Shown here: positions 1-7,889 of the stretch, in pieces
Numbering within the stretch: position 1 is the stretch's first letter
Layout of the letters: the number at the start of each line of letters is the position of its first letter
NCBI GenBank assembly: GCA_964593555.1
Contig: CAZQIC010000069.1
Coordinates: 1-24,036, forward strand
DNA: 24,036 nt
Direction: 5' to 3'
Source of the DNA: CAZQIC01 sp964593555
GTDB taxonomy: Bacteria > Bacteroidota > Bacteroidia > JAFLBG01
Made by a program: the position numbers and the translations under genes
The notes under the pieces: model-generated
The model's input: only the letters and a program-made list of their open reading frames with translations
Database searches by the model: none
What the model was told of the DNA's origin: nothing

Positions 1-2
1 TA

Positions 3-3000
3 ACAAGTAGCAGCCAGGATTATGGAGTTTATTTTACCAACTCTGCACGTTCAAACGCCATTGGTGGCACTACGAGTGGAGAAGGAAATTTAATTTCAGG
101 GAATACGGAATATGGAATACATTTGAATGGAGCTGTGAGCGTTCCTTATTTAAATGTTATTTATGGCAATATTATTGGCCCGCAAAAAGATGGATCAACA
201 TACGTAACCGGTAACCTGCAAACGCATGGTATTTACCTGGACCGCTCACGTAACAATATAATTGGATCATCTGTATCTGGAGGAAGGAACATTATATCAG
301 CTAATGAAACTGCCGGTATATATATTACGGGGACAAGCTCAACAGGTAATACAATAAAGGGGAATTATATTGGTACCAGCAGTAATGGTGCAGGCTTCAT
401 AACCAACAGTACGCAGGATCATGGAATATATACCTACACTGATTGTGCTGCCGTTACAATAGGCGGAATAGTTGCAGGAGAAGGAAATGTTATTTCAGGT
501 AACAATAGCGACGGTGTTTATCTTACCAATACTGCAACAACGGCCTCTTTATTTAGAAATATTATTGGGCCTGCTGTTGACGGGTCAACTTTGTTGAGTA
601 GTAATCAAACTTATGGTGTTAATATTTCATCGTCTCCTAATAATATTATTGGAGGCAGTTCCAGCGCATACAGAAACATAATTTCTGCTAATGGCAATTC
701 CGGAGTTTATATTATAGGTAGTGCTTCTACCGGAAACCAAATTAAAGGCAATTACATTGGAATGGCCTCTAATGGTACTTCACTGATTGCTTCTTCCGCA
801 CAAAGCCATGGCATAAATTCAGCATCTACATACAATACTATTGGAGGAACAATAAGTGGAGAGGGAAATTTAATTTCCGGGCAAAGTACAAATGGTTATG
901 GAATTCTTCTTTCCACTTCTAATAATAACAAAATATATGGAAATGTAATTGGATTGTCCGATGATGGGCTTAGTGATCTTGGTGTAAATAATCAACTTTA
1001 TGGAATTCATTTCTCAGGTTCAAGTAATAATATTATAGGAGGCAGTACAACTGCTACCCGCAATATTATTTCAGGAAATCAAGGAACAGGAATGTATGTA
1101 AGCGGGTCATCTAATAATAACACTATAACAGGTAATTATATAGGAATAGCCACCAATGGAACCTCTTTTGTAGCCGGCAATTCCCAGGATTATGGAATAT
1201 ATGTTTTAACAAGTTCCAGTGGGACTATTATTGGGGGAACTAATACCGGAGAAGGTAACGTAATTTCAGGGCAAAGAACTACAACAGGATTACCTGCTTC
1301 AGGTATTAATTTGAATGCGTCTTCTAGTACAATAATTGGCAATACTATTGGGCCGCAAGCAAATGGATCAACCTTTTTAACCAATGAACAATTGCGTGGA
1401 ATAACATTAGTTTCATCAGCAAATAATATTATCGGAGGAACATCATCTGCATATAGAAATGTAATTTCTTCTAATGGCGAACATGGTATTTATATTTCAG
1501 GCGCTACTGCCACCGGTACTGTTATTAAAGGTAATTACATTGGTATAGCTAGTAATGGTACATCATTTATTACCAGTAATTCCCAGGATAATGGAATATA
1601 TTTTTCCGAGACAGCTCCTGCCACTACTATTGGCGGAACCAATACAGGTGAAGGCAATGTTATTTCCGGCAATGGTGCCGACACAGCTCATGGAATTTAT
1701 ATGAATAATGGCGGTAATGAAGTATATGGTAATTATATTGGTCCAAAAGCTGTAGGAACAACAACCCTTGATCCGACTAATAACCAGGACTATGGGATAT
1801 ATATAAATAATACAGCGGGCAATATTATCGGCGGAACATCCTCCGGCCATAGAAATGTAATTTCAGATAATACTTCTGCAGGAATTTATATAACCGGGGC
1901 ATCAGCAACCGGGACATTTATCAAAGGTAATTATGTCGGCATTGCAACAAACGGAACATCTATTATTGCCGGGAACACGCAGGCTTCAGGTGTTTATATT
2001 TTGTCATCCGCTAATAACAATACAATAGGCGGCATAAATTCAAATGAGGGAAATATTGTTTCGGGTAACGCTACATATGGTATCCAATTGGCATCAACTA
2101 GTAACTATGTATATCAAAACATAATTGGGCTCCAGGCAAATGGTTCTTCTTTTGTTACTTCAAGTGCGCAATCAAGCGGTATTCGTATTGCCGGAGCCTC
2201 TGATAATATCATAGGAGGCAGCACTGCCTCTTATAGAAATACAATATCGGGCAATGCTTCCTCAGGAATAAGTGCCTCCGGTACTTGTACCGGGAATGTT
2301 ATTAAGGGAAATTTTATTGGCCCAATTTCTGCCGGAACATCAACGGTTGCCGGTAGCGATCAGGATCATGGAATTTCATTTTCTATAGCGGCTGCTACTG
2401 CGAATACAATTGGTGGTACAATTTCAGGGGAAGGAAACGTGATTTCAGGTAATGCGGATAATGGTATTTACTTTGTATTGCTTACAGGTACTGTTGGAAA
2501 TTATATATATCAAAATACTATTGGTTTGCAGGCGGATGGAGTCTCTTTGCTTGCTGGGTTTGCTGGGCATTCCCAAGATAATGGAATTAAAATAGATGGA
2601 GATGATAATAATATAATAGGGGGAAATTCAGCTTCGTATAGAAATGTTATTTCTGATAATTTATCGGCAGGGATTTTACTTACCGCCTCCACAAGTACCG
2701 GGAATGTTATTAAAGGGAACTATATCGGAACTACTTCTGCAGGTGCGAGTATCTCCGGTTCAGGGCAGGACTACGGTGTACATATTTCTACAGCGAAGAA
2801 TAATCAAATTGGAACAGGCATTACTGCCGATGGGAATATAATTGCATATAATACTTCTGCCGGAATTTATTTTCAAAACGCAGGATCATCGGGTAATCTT
2901 ATTTCCAGGAATCTTATTTATGGAAACACAGCCAAAGCGATTAATCATAATAGTGTTGGTAACGCTACTTATGCAGCACCCACAGTTGATTTTAATTTTA

Positions 3001-3827
3001 CTGCCACAACTGTAAGTGGAACAGCAACAGCTGGTGATATAATAGAAGTGTTTGAATCCGTTACATCCTCATCAGTTACGACATCTGTAGTTTGTCAATC
3101 TGCTGAAGTATATTTGGGAACTACTACAGCCAATGGCGCAGGGATTTGGACACTGACTAGTGGTTTTACTTTAACAAGTCGGGGAACTCCTATTGCAACT
3201 GCGCGGCCTTCAGCGAACAATAATACTTCCGAATTTGGTTGTCCACAAATGATTTCTTTGCCAATTGATCTGTTGTTTTTTAATGCGACAAAAACAAATG
3301 AAACAGCCGTTAAAACGTATTGGCAAACGGCAACTGAAATAAACAACGATTATTTTACGGTTGAAAGAAGTGCCAATGGAATTGAGTTTGAAGAAATTGG
3401 AATGGTTGATGGGGCGGGCAATAGCTCATCTGTTCTTAGTTACCAGTTACCGGATAACCTTAGAGCTAATTATGGATTAACCACTCTTTATTATCGCCTC
3501 AAACAAACGGACTTCGATGGAAAATATTCCTATTCTCAAATTGTGCCTGTGAATTTTGATAACAGTTCGTTTTCTGGGTTCAATATTTATCCTAATCCTA
3601 CTACAGCTGATAATATAAATATTGCCATTTCAGGAGATGCGAATGATGAGGTGCTGATTATTGTTCGTGATGTTTTAGGGAAAGAGTTGTATGCAAAAGC
3701 GTTTATTATAGATTCCAATTCCATAACAATAAAATTGTCTGATGGGTTTTCTCTTGCTTCCGGGGTTTATACAATAGCTGCTTCAAGCAATGATAAAATG
3801 GTAAGCAAAAAAATTGTTGTAAAATAA
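3..3827 (+). CDS. Giant right-handed beta-helix repeat surface protein with T9SS type A sorting domain (5' end missing)
   Basis: The frame is open from the left edge of the window, so about 1274 C-terminal residues are seen and the true start lies outside; the first in-frame start-like codon, TTG at 123, falls in the middle of a repeat and is not a gene start. Most of the protein is short beta-helix rungs rich in N, G, S, T and I, with recurring motifs NNIIGG, YRNxIS, GNYIG, SQDxGIY and GEGNxISG. After the repeats (from about 2930) come a Thr/Ser-rich Ig-like stretch and a segment typical of T9SS cargo (WQTATEINNDYF, VERSANG, LYYRLKQTDFDGKYSYS). The end, from about 3579, is a type A sorting domain starting FNIYPNP and finishing KIVVK. 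Expected fate: Sec export, then T9SS secretion and attachment at the cell surface. Likely an adhesin or a polysaccharide-binding protein; no catalytic motif was recognised. It converges on gpmI with only 4 bases between the stops. Confidence 0.88.
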   Translation, partial: TSSSQDYGVYFTNSARSNAIGGTTSGEGNLISGNTEYGIHLNGAVSVPYLNVIYGNIIGPQKDGSTYVTGNLQTHGIYLDRSRNNIIGSSVSGGRNIISANETAGIYITGTSSTGNTIKGNYIGTSSNGAGFITNSTQDHGIYTYTDCAAVTIGGIVAGEGNVISGNNSDGVYLTNTATTASLFRNIIGPAVDGSTLLSSNQTYGVNISSSPNNIIGGSSSAYRNIISANGNSGVYIIGSASTGNQIKGNYIGMASNGTSLIASSAQSHGINSASTYNTIGGTISGEGNLISGQSTNGYGILLSTSNNNKIYGNVIGLSDDGLSDLGVNNQLYGIHFSGSSNNIIGGSTTATRNIISGNQGTGMYVSGSSNNNTITGNYIGIATNGTSFVAGNSQDYGIYVLTSSSGTIIGGTNTGEGNVISGQRTTTGLPASGINLNASSSTIIGNTIGPQANGSTFLTNEQLRGITLVSSANNIIGGTSSAYRNVISSNGEHGIYISGATATGTVIKGNYIGIASNGTSFITSNSQDNGIYFSETAPATTIGGTNTGEGNVISGNGADTAHGIYMNNGGNEVYGNYIGPKAVGTTTLDPTNNQDYGIYINNTAGNIIGGTSSGHRNVISDNTSAGIYITGASATGTFIKGNYVGIATNGTSIIAGNTQASGVYILSSANNNTIGGINSNEGNIVSGNATYGIQLASTSNYVYQNIIGLQANGSSFVTSSAQSSGIRIAGASDNIIGGSTASYRNTISGNASSGISASGTCTGNVIKGNFIGPISAGTSTVAGSDQDHGISFSIAAATANTIGGTISGEGNVISGNADNGIYFVLLTGTVGNYIYQNTIGLQADGVSLLAGFAGHSQDNGIKIDGDDNNIIGGNSASYRNVISDNLSAGILLTASTSTGNVIKGNYIGTTSAGASISGSGQDYGVHISTAKNNQIGTGITADGNIIAYNTSAGIYFQNAGSSGNLISRNLIYGNTAKAINHNSVGNATYAAPTVDFNFTATTVSGTATAGDIIEVFESVTSSSVTTSVVCQSAEVYLGTTTANGAGIWTLTSGFTLTSRGTPIATARPSANNNTSEFGCPQMISLPIDLLFFNATKTNETAVKTYWQTATEINNDYFTVERSANGIEFEEIGMVDGAGNSSSVLSYQLPDNLRANYGLTTLYYRLKQTDFDGKYSYSQIVPVNFDNSSFSGFNIYPNPTTADNINIAISGDANDEVLIIVRDVLGKELYAKAFIIDSNSITIKLSDGFSLASGVYTIAASSNDKMVSKKIVVK
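54..2910 (+). repeat. Two-tier tandem coding repeat, about 390 bp super-unit (A/B half-units of about 65 residues)
   Basis: Seven A half-units begin with an NNIIGG-like motif at about 252, 639, 1026, 1422, 1818, 2202 and 2607, so spacings are 387, 387, 396, 396, 384 and 405 bp, all multiples of three. Each is followed by a B half-unit marked by IGGTxxGEGNxISG. One further B unit sits at the left edge (from 54), and the last B unit (IGTGITADGNII, near 2810) is degenerate. Copies differ at many synonymous and non-synonymous sites, so the array is old rather than freshly expanded. Confidence 0.85.
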
Positions 3828-3831
3828 ATTT

Positions 3832-5355
3832 TCAGACTAGGATTTCTCCGGTCATCTCTTTGGGAATATTAAGCCCCATTATTTTCAAGATCGTAGGCGC
3901 AAGGTCGGCAAGTTTTCCCGGCTTTATTTTTTTGTGATCACTGTCAATCAATATTACAGGAACAGGATTGGTGGTGTGTGCGGTGTTTGGCGATCCATCC
4001 TCGTTTATAACATAGTCGGCATTACCATGATCGGCAATAATAATAAATGAATATCCATTTTTAATCCCCGCCTCTACAACTTTTTGCAAGCAGGAATCAA
4101 TCGTTTCCACCGCTTTTATAATGGCATTATAAACACCTGTATGTCCAACCATATCCGGGTTAGCAAAGTTGAGGCAAATAAAATCAGTTTCATTTTTATT
4201 TATTTCTGTGACAATGGCTTCGGTTACTTCGTTTGCACTCATCTCGGGTTGGAGGTCATAAGTGGCCACTTTTGGTGAAGGGACCATAATTCTTTTTTCT
4301 CCCTCAAATTCTTTCTCTCTACCTCCTGAAAAGAAAAAAGTTACGTGAGGATACTTTTCTGTTTCTGCAATCCGTATTTGCTTTTTTCCTGCTTGTGCAA
4401 TTGCGTCTCCAAGTGTATTTAATAAATTGTCTTTATCGTAAACAATATTTACATTTTTAAATGTATTGTCGTAATTGGTCATCGTTACATAATGCAAGGA
4501 TAATTTTTGCATTCCCATTTCAGACATATCCTGTTGAGTAAGCGCTTGTGTTATTTCCCGGCATCGATCTGTACGAAAATTGAAACAGATAACAACATCG
4601 CCATTCGTTATGCGGGCGAATGGAGTCCCATTGGCATCTGTTCTAACAATCGGCTTAATGAATTCATCAGTGATATTATTGTCGTATAATTTTTTAACAG
4701 ATGCAATTACATCAAGCGTTTTTTCTCCTTCTCCCTTGGTTAGCATATCATAAGCGATCTTAACACGTTCCCAGCGTTTGTCTCTGTCCATGGAGTAATA
4801 TCTCCCGATCACTGTTGCTATTTGCCCTACGCGTGTTTTTAAAAATGTTTCCAGGTTTTCTAAAAAAGCTAACCCGCTTTTAGGATCAGTATCCCTTCCA
4901 TCGGTAAATGCATGAATAAATAATTGATCCTTCCTGATATTATTTTCTTTCGCCATATCGCATATGGCTTTCAGATGATCGGTATGAGAATGTACACCAC
5001 CATCAGATACAAGGCCAATTACATGTATAGGTTTGTTATTTTGCCTGGCATATTCAAAAGATTTCAGCAGCACTTCGTTTTTAAAAAAACTGTTGTCTTT
5101 TATTTCCTTATTTATTTTTACCAGGTCCTGGTACACAACTCTTCCCGCTCCTATATTTAAGTGTCCCACCTCCGAATTTCCCATTTGTCCTTCCGGTAAT
5201 CCAACTGATTCCCCGGATGTTTTTAATGTGGCATTGGGAAAATTTTTCATCAATGAATCAAAGAATGGAGTATTGGATTGTGCAATTGCATCTGCCTTAC
5301 TTTTATCGCCAAGGCCCCAGCCGTCAAGAATGATCAATGCTAATTTTTTCATCAT
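3832..5355 (-). CDS. gpmI: 2,3-bisphosphoglycerate-independent phosphoglycerate mutase
   Basis: Interconverts 3- and 2-phosphoglycerate in glycolysis and gluconeogenesis, in the cytoplasm, with two Mn2+ ions. The 507-residue length is normal for the family. Visible motifs are the N-terminal metal site LDGWG (D11), the phospho-acceptor serine in QMGNSEVGH (S61), NPDMVGHTG (D401, H405), ADHGNAD (D442, H443) and TAHTT (H460), the set known for the Bacillus enzyme. All catalytic residues are present. The ATG overlaps the stop of the upstream histidine kinase by one base (TAATG), so the two are very probably translated together. A second ATG follows immediately (MMKK), so the start could be one codon later. 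Confidence 0.97.
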   Translation of the reverse strand: MMKKLALIILDGWGLGDKSKADAIAQSNTPFFDSLMKNFPNATLKTSGESVGLPEGQMGNSEVGHLNIGAGRVVYQDLVKINKEIKDNSFFKNEVLLKSFEYARQNNKPIHVIGLVSDGGVHSHTDHLKAICDMAKENNIRKDQLFIHAFTDGRDTDPKSGLAFLENLETFLKTRVGQIATVIGRYYSMDRDKRWERVKIAYDMLTKGEGEKTLDVIASVKKLYDNNITDEFIKPIVRTDANGTPFARITNGDVVICFNFRTDRCREITQALTQQDMSEMGMQKLSLHYVTMTNYDNTFKNVNIVYDKDNLLNTLGDAIAQAGKKQIRIAETEKYPHVTFFFSGGREKEFEGEKRIMVPSPKVATYDLQPEMSANEVTEAIVTEINKNETDFICLNFANPDMVGHTGVYNAIIKAVETIDSCLQKVVEAGIKNGYSFIIIADHGNADYVINEDGSPNTAHTTNPVPVILIDSDHKKIKPGKLADLAPTILKIMGLNIPKEMTGEILV

Positions 5356-6266
5356 TATTCTGTTTCAAAAATTATTTCAAAAATGCTTCCTGTGGGAATG
5401 TTATTCTTTACACTAATTTTGCCACCATGTTTTTCTACTAATTGCTTAACAATATAAAGTCCTAGGCCCGTGCCTTTGGTATTCCTTGTCTCTTCGTTCC
5501 CAATTCTATAAAATTTATAGAATATTTTTTCTTTCTCTTCGTCTATTATACCAGGGCCTTCATCCTGAACAGTTAATAGGATGGTTTGTCCTGTTTTTTT
5601 AAGCAAAACTTTTATTGTTGAATTTTTAGCCGAGTATTTTGCTGCGTTCTCAATAAGGTTTGAAATGATAGAATGAAAATTGAACGAGTCGATAGAAAAA
5701 TCTATGTTGTTCTCTAATTCGGTAACAATATTATGATTTGTAAGAACTTGTTTTAATTTGTTTACGTCATTGTTAATATAAGAAGAAAGGTCAACACGTT
5801 CTTTGCTAATCTTGTAGTTGTTATTGTCAAACTGTGTGCTTAAAAGAATATTCTCAACAAGCGTATTGAGTCGTTCGGCATCCTGGTTTCCATTGCCGGC
5901 AATCTCATGCAATTTACTTTTATCGAGGTCTCTTTTTTGAATGGTCTCAAAAATTAGTTTTATTGAAGCTATGGGAGATTTTAATTCATGGGTAACTGAC
6001 AATAAAAAATTCTTTTGCTGATTGGCAAGTGCTGCTTCACGCTTTAAATTAAGCCGAATGCGGATAATACCAAAGATCATCAGGGTCAAAAACACAAGCC
6101 CTTCACCCGCTATCATGAGCCAACGTGATTTTAGTTCATTGGTATTGGCATAAACTTTTGTATTTAAATTGAACAGGAGGTAGGCCCACCACATGAATTG
6201 AACAAATACATAAGATACCAGAAGGTAAAATAAAAATAAGCTTCTGGGTGTGTTATTGGTTTGCAA
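5355..6266 (-). CDS. Membrane-bound sensor histidine kinase, short-loop (intramembrane-sensing) type
   Basis: The 303 residues give two membrane helices (about 10-33 and 49-69) joined by only about 15 residues, then a HisKA domain with phospho-acceptor H93 in SVTHELKSPIAS, and a HATPase domain with N-box NLIENAAKYS (N207), G1 box DEGPGI (235-240), F box FYKFYR and G2 box GTGLGL (265-270). There is no HAMP, PAS or periplasmic sensor domain, so the stimulus is probably sensed in or at the membrane. No response regulator lies in the window; the partner must be encoded elsewhere. The start is TTG at 6266: no ATG precedes residue 25, an in-frame stop lies at 6282-6284, and a -7 promoter element sits about 20 bases upstream. 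Co-transcribed with gpmI. Kinase identity is firm; the signal and target are unknown. Confidence 0.92.
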   Translation of the reverse strand: MQTNNTPRSLFLFYLLVSYVFVQFMWWAYLLFNLNTKVYANTNELKSRWLMIAGEGLVFLTLMIFGIIRIRLNLKREAALANQQKNFLLSVTHELKSPIASIKLIFETIQKRDLDKSKLHEIAGNGNQDAERLNTLVENILLSTQFDNNNYKISKERVDLSSYINNDVNKLKQVLTNHNIVTELENNIDFSIDSFNFHSIISNLIENAAKYSAKNSTIKVLLKKTGQTILLTVQDEGPGIIDEEKEKIFYKFYRIGNEETRNTKGTGLGLYIVKQLVEKHGGKISVKNNIPTGSIFEIIFETE

Positions 6267-6285
6267 TGATGTATAAATTAATTAT

Positions 6286-6293
6286 CAAAGATA
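6286..6293 (-). promoter_or_regulatory. Candidate -7 promoter element (TATCTTTG) for the histidine kinase-gpmI operon
   Basis: On the minus strand this is an exact match to the Bacteroidota -7 consensus TAnnTTTG, 19 bases before the TTG start of the kinase. No good -33 TTTG lies at the usual spacing; only a TTG about 29 bases upstream is visible. The call rests on the -7 box and its position. Confidence 0.4.
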
Positions 6294-6349
6294 ACCATTG
6301 CTTATTTTAATTACCTGTTTTGCAACATAATATTTGAATTTAAAATGAT

Positions 6350-6357
6350 GATATTTG
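6350..6357 (+). promoter_or_regulatory. Candidate -7 promoter element (GATATTTG) for the metallophosphoesterase gene
   Basis: Seven of eight positions fit TAnnTTTG or its spacer, 10 bases before the ATG at 6368, which would give a very short leader. A similar AATATTTG lies at 6329-6336. A TTTG at 6319-6322 is too far away for a standard -33 element (27-base gap). Weak call in a 101-base gap between divergent genes. Confidence 0.25.
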
Positions 6358-6367
6358 CCCCTTAATT

Positions 6368-7645
6368 ATGATATCTACTTCCGCTTTTCTTATCCGGTTT
6401 TCAATTGTTATCGCAGTATTGTTGCTAATAGATATTTATGTTTTTAGAGGCATAAAAACAGCTTCGTCATCGATTTCTTCTGTTAAAACAAAACAAGTAA
6501 TTTATTGGAGTTACTGGTTAATTAATATTGCGTTTGTTCTGTGTGCTATTTATGCGGTTTTAACCTTTGACCGCAGTGCTCCTCCACGTAACGGTATTTT
6601 TGTTTTTTTGTTTGGAGTGTTTGTGTTACTTACAATTCCTAAACTCATTTTTAGTCTATTTCTTTTGACGGAAGATATTTTCAGGATTTTGAGAGGAGTT
6701 GTGGTTGCAGGTGGTAGAGTAGTTGCCGCAGAAACGATGGATGCGGTTCCTGCATGGGTCGGTCGCAGAAAATTTATCAGCCAGTTGGGGATGGGTGTTG
6801 CTGCTGTACCTTTCGTTTCAATTTTATACGGAATTGTAAAAGGAAAATATAATTATAAGGTACATAAGGCAACAATTGCATTCAAGGATCTGCCCGCTGC
6901 ATTTGATGGTTTTACTATAACTCATATTTCTGATGTTCATGCGGGAAGTTTTGATAGTACAGAGGATGTTAAGCGGGGGTTAGAAATGATCAATGAACAA
7001 AATTCTGATGTTATATTATTTACCGGTGACCTGGTAAATAATATGGCTAATGAGATGGATCCATGGATCCCGCTGTTTTCTAACTTAAAAGCGCGGCATG
7101 GAAAATACTCCATCACAGGTAACCATGATTATGGGGATTATACGGAATGGGAATCCGAAGAAAAAAAACGCGAGAATTTCGAGTCGTTCAAAGAAGTTCA
7201 TAAAAAAATCGGATTCAAATTATTGATGAATGAAAATACCTACATAGAAAAAGATGGTCAGCGCATTGCATTATTGGGTATGGAAAACTGGGGTAAAGGT
7301 GGCTTTTCTAAATACGGAGATTTTTCAAAAACACTTAGTGGTATTGACTCCTCAGAGTTTAAAATTTTAATGTCACACGATCCTTCGCATTGGGATGAAG
7401 AAGTCTCTATACATAAGGAGCATATTCATTTGGCGCTTGCCGGCCATACTCACGGGATGCAATTTGGTGTTGAAATTCCCTGGATAAAATGGAGCCCAAT
7501 AAAATATCGCTATCCACATTGGGCGGGCTTATATACAAGTAAAGGCAGGAATTTATATGTTAACCGTGGTTTTGGATTCCTTGGTTTTCCCGGGAGAGTG
7601 GGCATTTGGCCGGAAATAACTGTTATCACATTACAGAAAGCTTAA
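6368..7645 (+). CDS. Membrane-anchored calcineurin-like metallophosphoesterase (YaeI/YkuE type)
   Basis: The 425 residues begin with hydrophobic helices at about 5-25, 45-65 and 77-100, then GRRKFISQLGMG (132-143) followed by a further hydrophobic stretch to about 156, then the phosphoesterase domain (about 170-425). Two-metal motifs are complete: HISDVHAG (D189, H191), FTGDLVNN (D221), GNHDYG (N252, H253), SHDP (H337) and AGHTHG (H360, H362). Related single-domain enzymes include B. subtilis YkuE, which is Tat-exported, and the LpxH-like lipid A pyrophosphatase LpxG. The catalytic domain probably faces the periplasm and acts on a phospholipid or cell-wall phosphoester; the substrate cannot be told from sequence. 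The RR-containing internal segment resembles a Tat signal placed after other membrane spans. Confidence 0.9.
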   Translation: MISTSAFLIRFSIVIAVLLLIDIYVFRGIKTASSSISSVKTKQVIYWSYWLINIAFVLCAIYAVLTFDRSAPPRNGIFVFLFGVFVLLTIPKLIFSLFLLTEDIFRILRGVVVAGGRVVAAETMDAVPAWVGRRKFISQLGMGVAAVPFVSILYGIVKGKYNYKVHKATIAFKDLPAAFDGFTITHISDVHAGSFDSTEDVKRGLEMINEQNSDVILFTGDLVNNMANEMDPWIPLFSNLKARHGKYSITGNHDYGDYTEWESEEKKRENFESFKEVHKKIGFKLLMNENTYIEKDGQRIALLGMENWGKGGFSKYGDFSKTLSGIDSSEFKILMSHDPSHWDEEVSIHKEHIHLALAGHTHGMQFGVEIPWIKWSPIKYRYPHWAGLYTSKGRNLYVNRGFGFLGFPGRVGIWPEITVITLQKA

Positions 7646-7676
7646 TTTGTTATTTTGAAATGAGATATTAACTTTA
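7646..7676 (+). promoter_or_regulatory. Candidate Bacteroidota promoter: -33 TTTG, 19-bp spacer, -7 TAACTTTA
   Basis: TTTG at 7646-7649 and TAACTTTA at 7669-7676 (one mismatch to TAnnTTTG) are spaced 19 bases apart, as expected for the Bacteroidota primary sigma factor. It begins immediately after the metallophosphoesterase stop and lies 18 bases upstream of the ATG at 7695, so it most simply drives the small membrane peptide. Confidence 0.45.
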
Positions 7677-7694
7677 CACAAAATATAAAACTCT

Positions 7695-7802
7695 ATGGGC
7701 TTTTTAAAAACAACAACAAACGACGATGGTGCTGGTATCTTCGCATTTCTTTATATCATGGTAGCGATCCTGACTTTTTTGGCGTTTATTTTTTTAGGAT
7801 AA
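7695..7802 (+). CDS. Small single-span membrane peptide (35 aa), not recognised
   Basis: ATG at 7695 opens 35 codons ending in TAA at 7800-7802. The peptide has a polar N-terminus (MGFLKTTTNDDGAG) and one continuous hydrophobic helix from about residue 15 to 34 (IFAFLYIMVAILTF and on), ending LG. It lies alone between two larger genes, with a candidate promoter directly upstream and a strong hairpin-plus-T-run terminator 24 bases downstream, which supports a real independent transcript. I do not recognise the family; its size and layout resemble small membrane subunits or toxin-like peptides, but there is no evidence for either role. Confidence 0.5.
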   Translation: MGFLKTTTNDDGAGIFAFLYIMVAILTFLAFIFLG

Positions 7803-7825
7803 GCTTTCTAATCAAATTATTATGG

Positions 7826-7872
7826 CGAAATAATTTGTCTCTATAAGAGGCATTGTTTCGCTTTTTGTTTTT
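7826..7872 (+). terminator. Rho-independent terminator
   Basis: CGAAATAA (7826-7833) pairs with TTGTTTCG (7853-7860) with one G-T pair; after a two-base bulge (7834-7835), TGTCTCT (7836-7842) pairs with AGAGGCA (7846-7852), loop ATA. The 15-pair stem is followed at once by CTTTTTGTTTTT. This fits an intrinsic terminator for the small peptide transcript and isolates it from the dipeptidase gene that starts 18 bases later. Confidence 0.6.
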
Positions 7873-7889
7873 AATATACAATCAGACAA

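Noticed and set aside
54..2910. Regular repeats that might suggest a CRISPR array or satellite DNA
   Set aside because: Period is about 390 bp, always a multiple of three, and one reading frame stays open throughout; this is a protein repeat.
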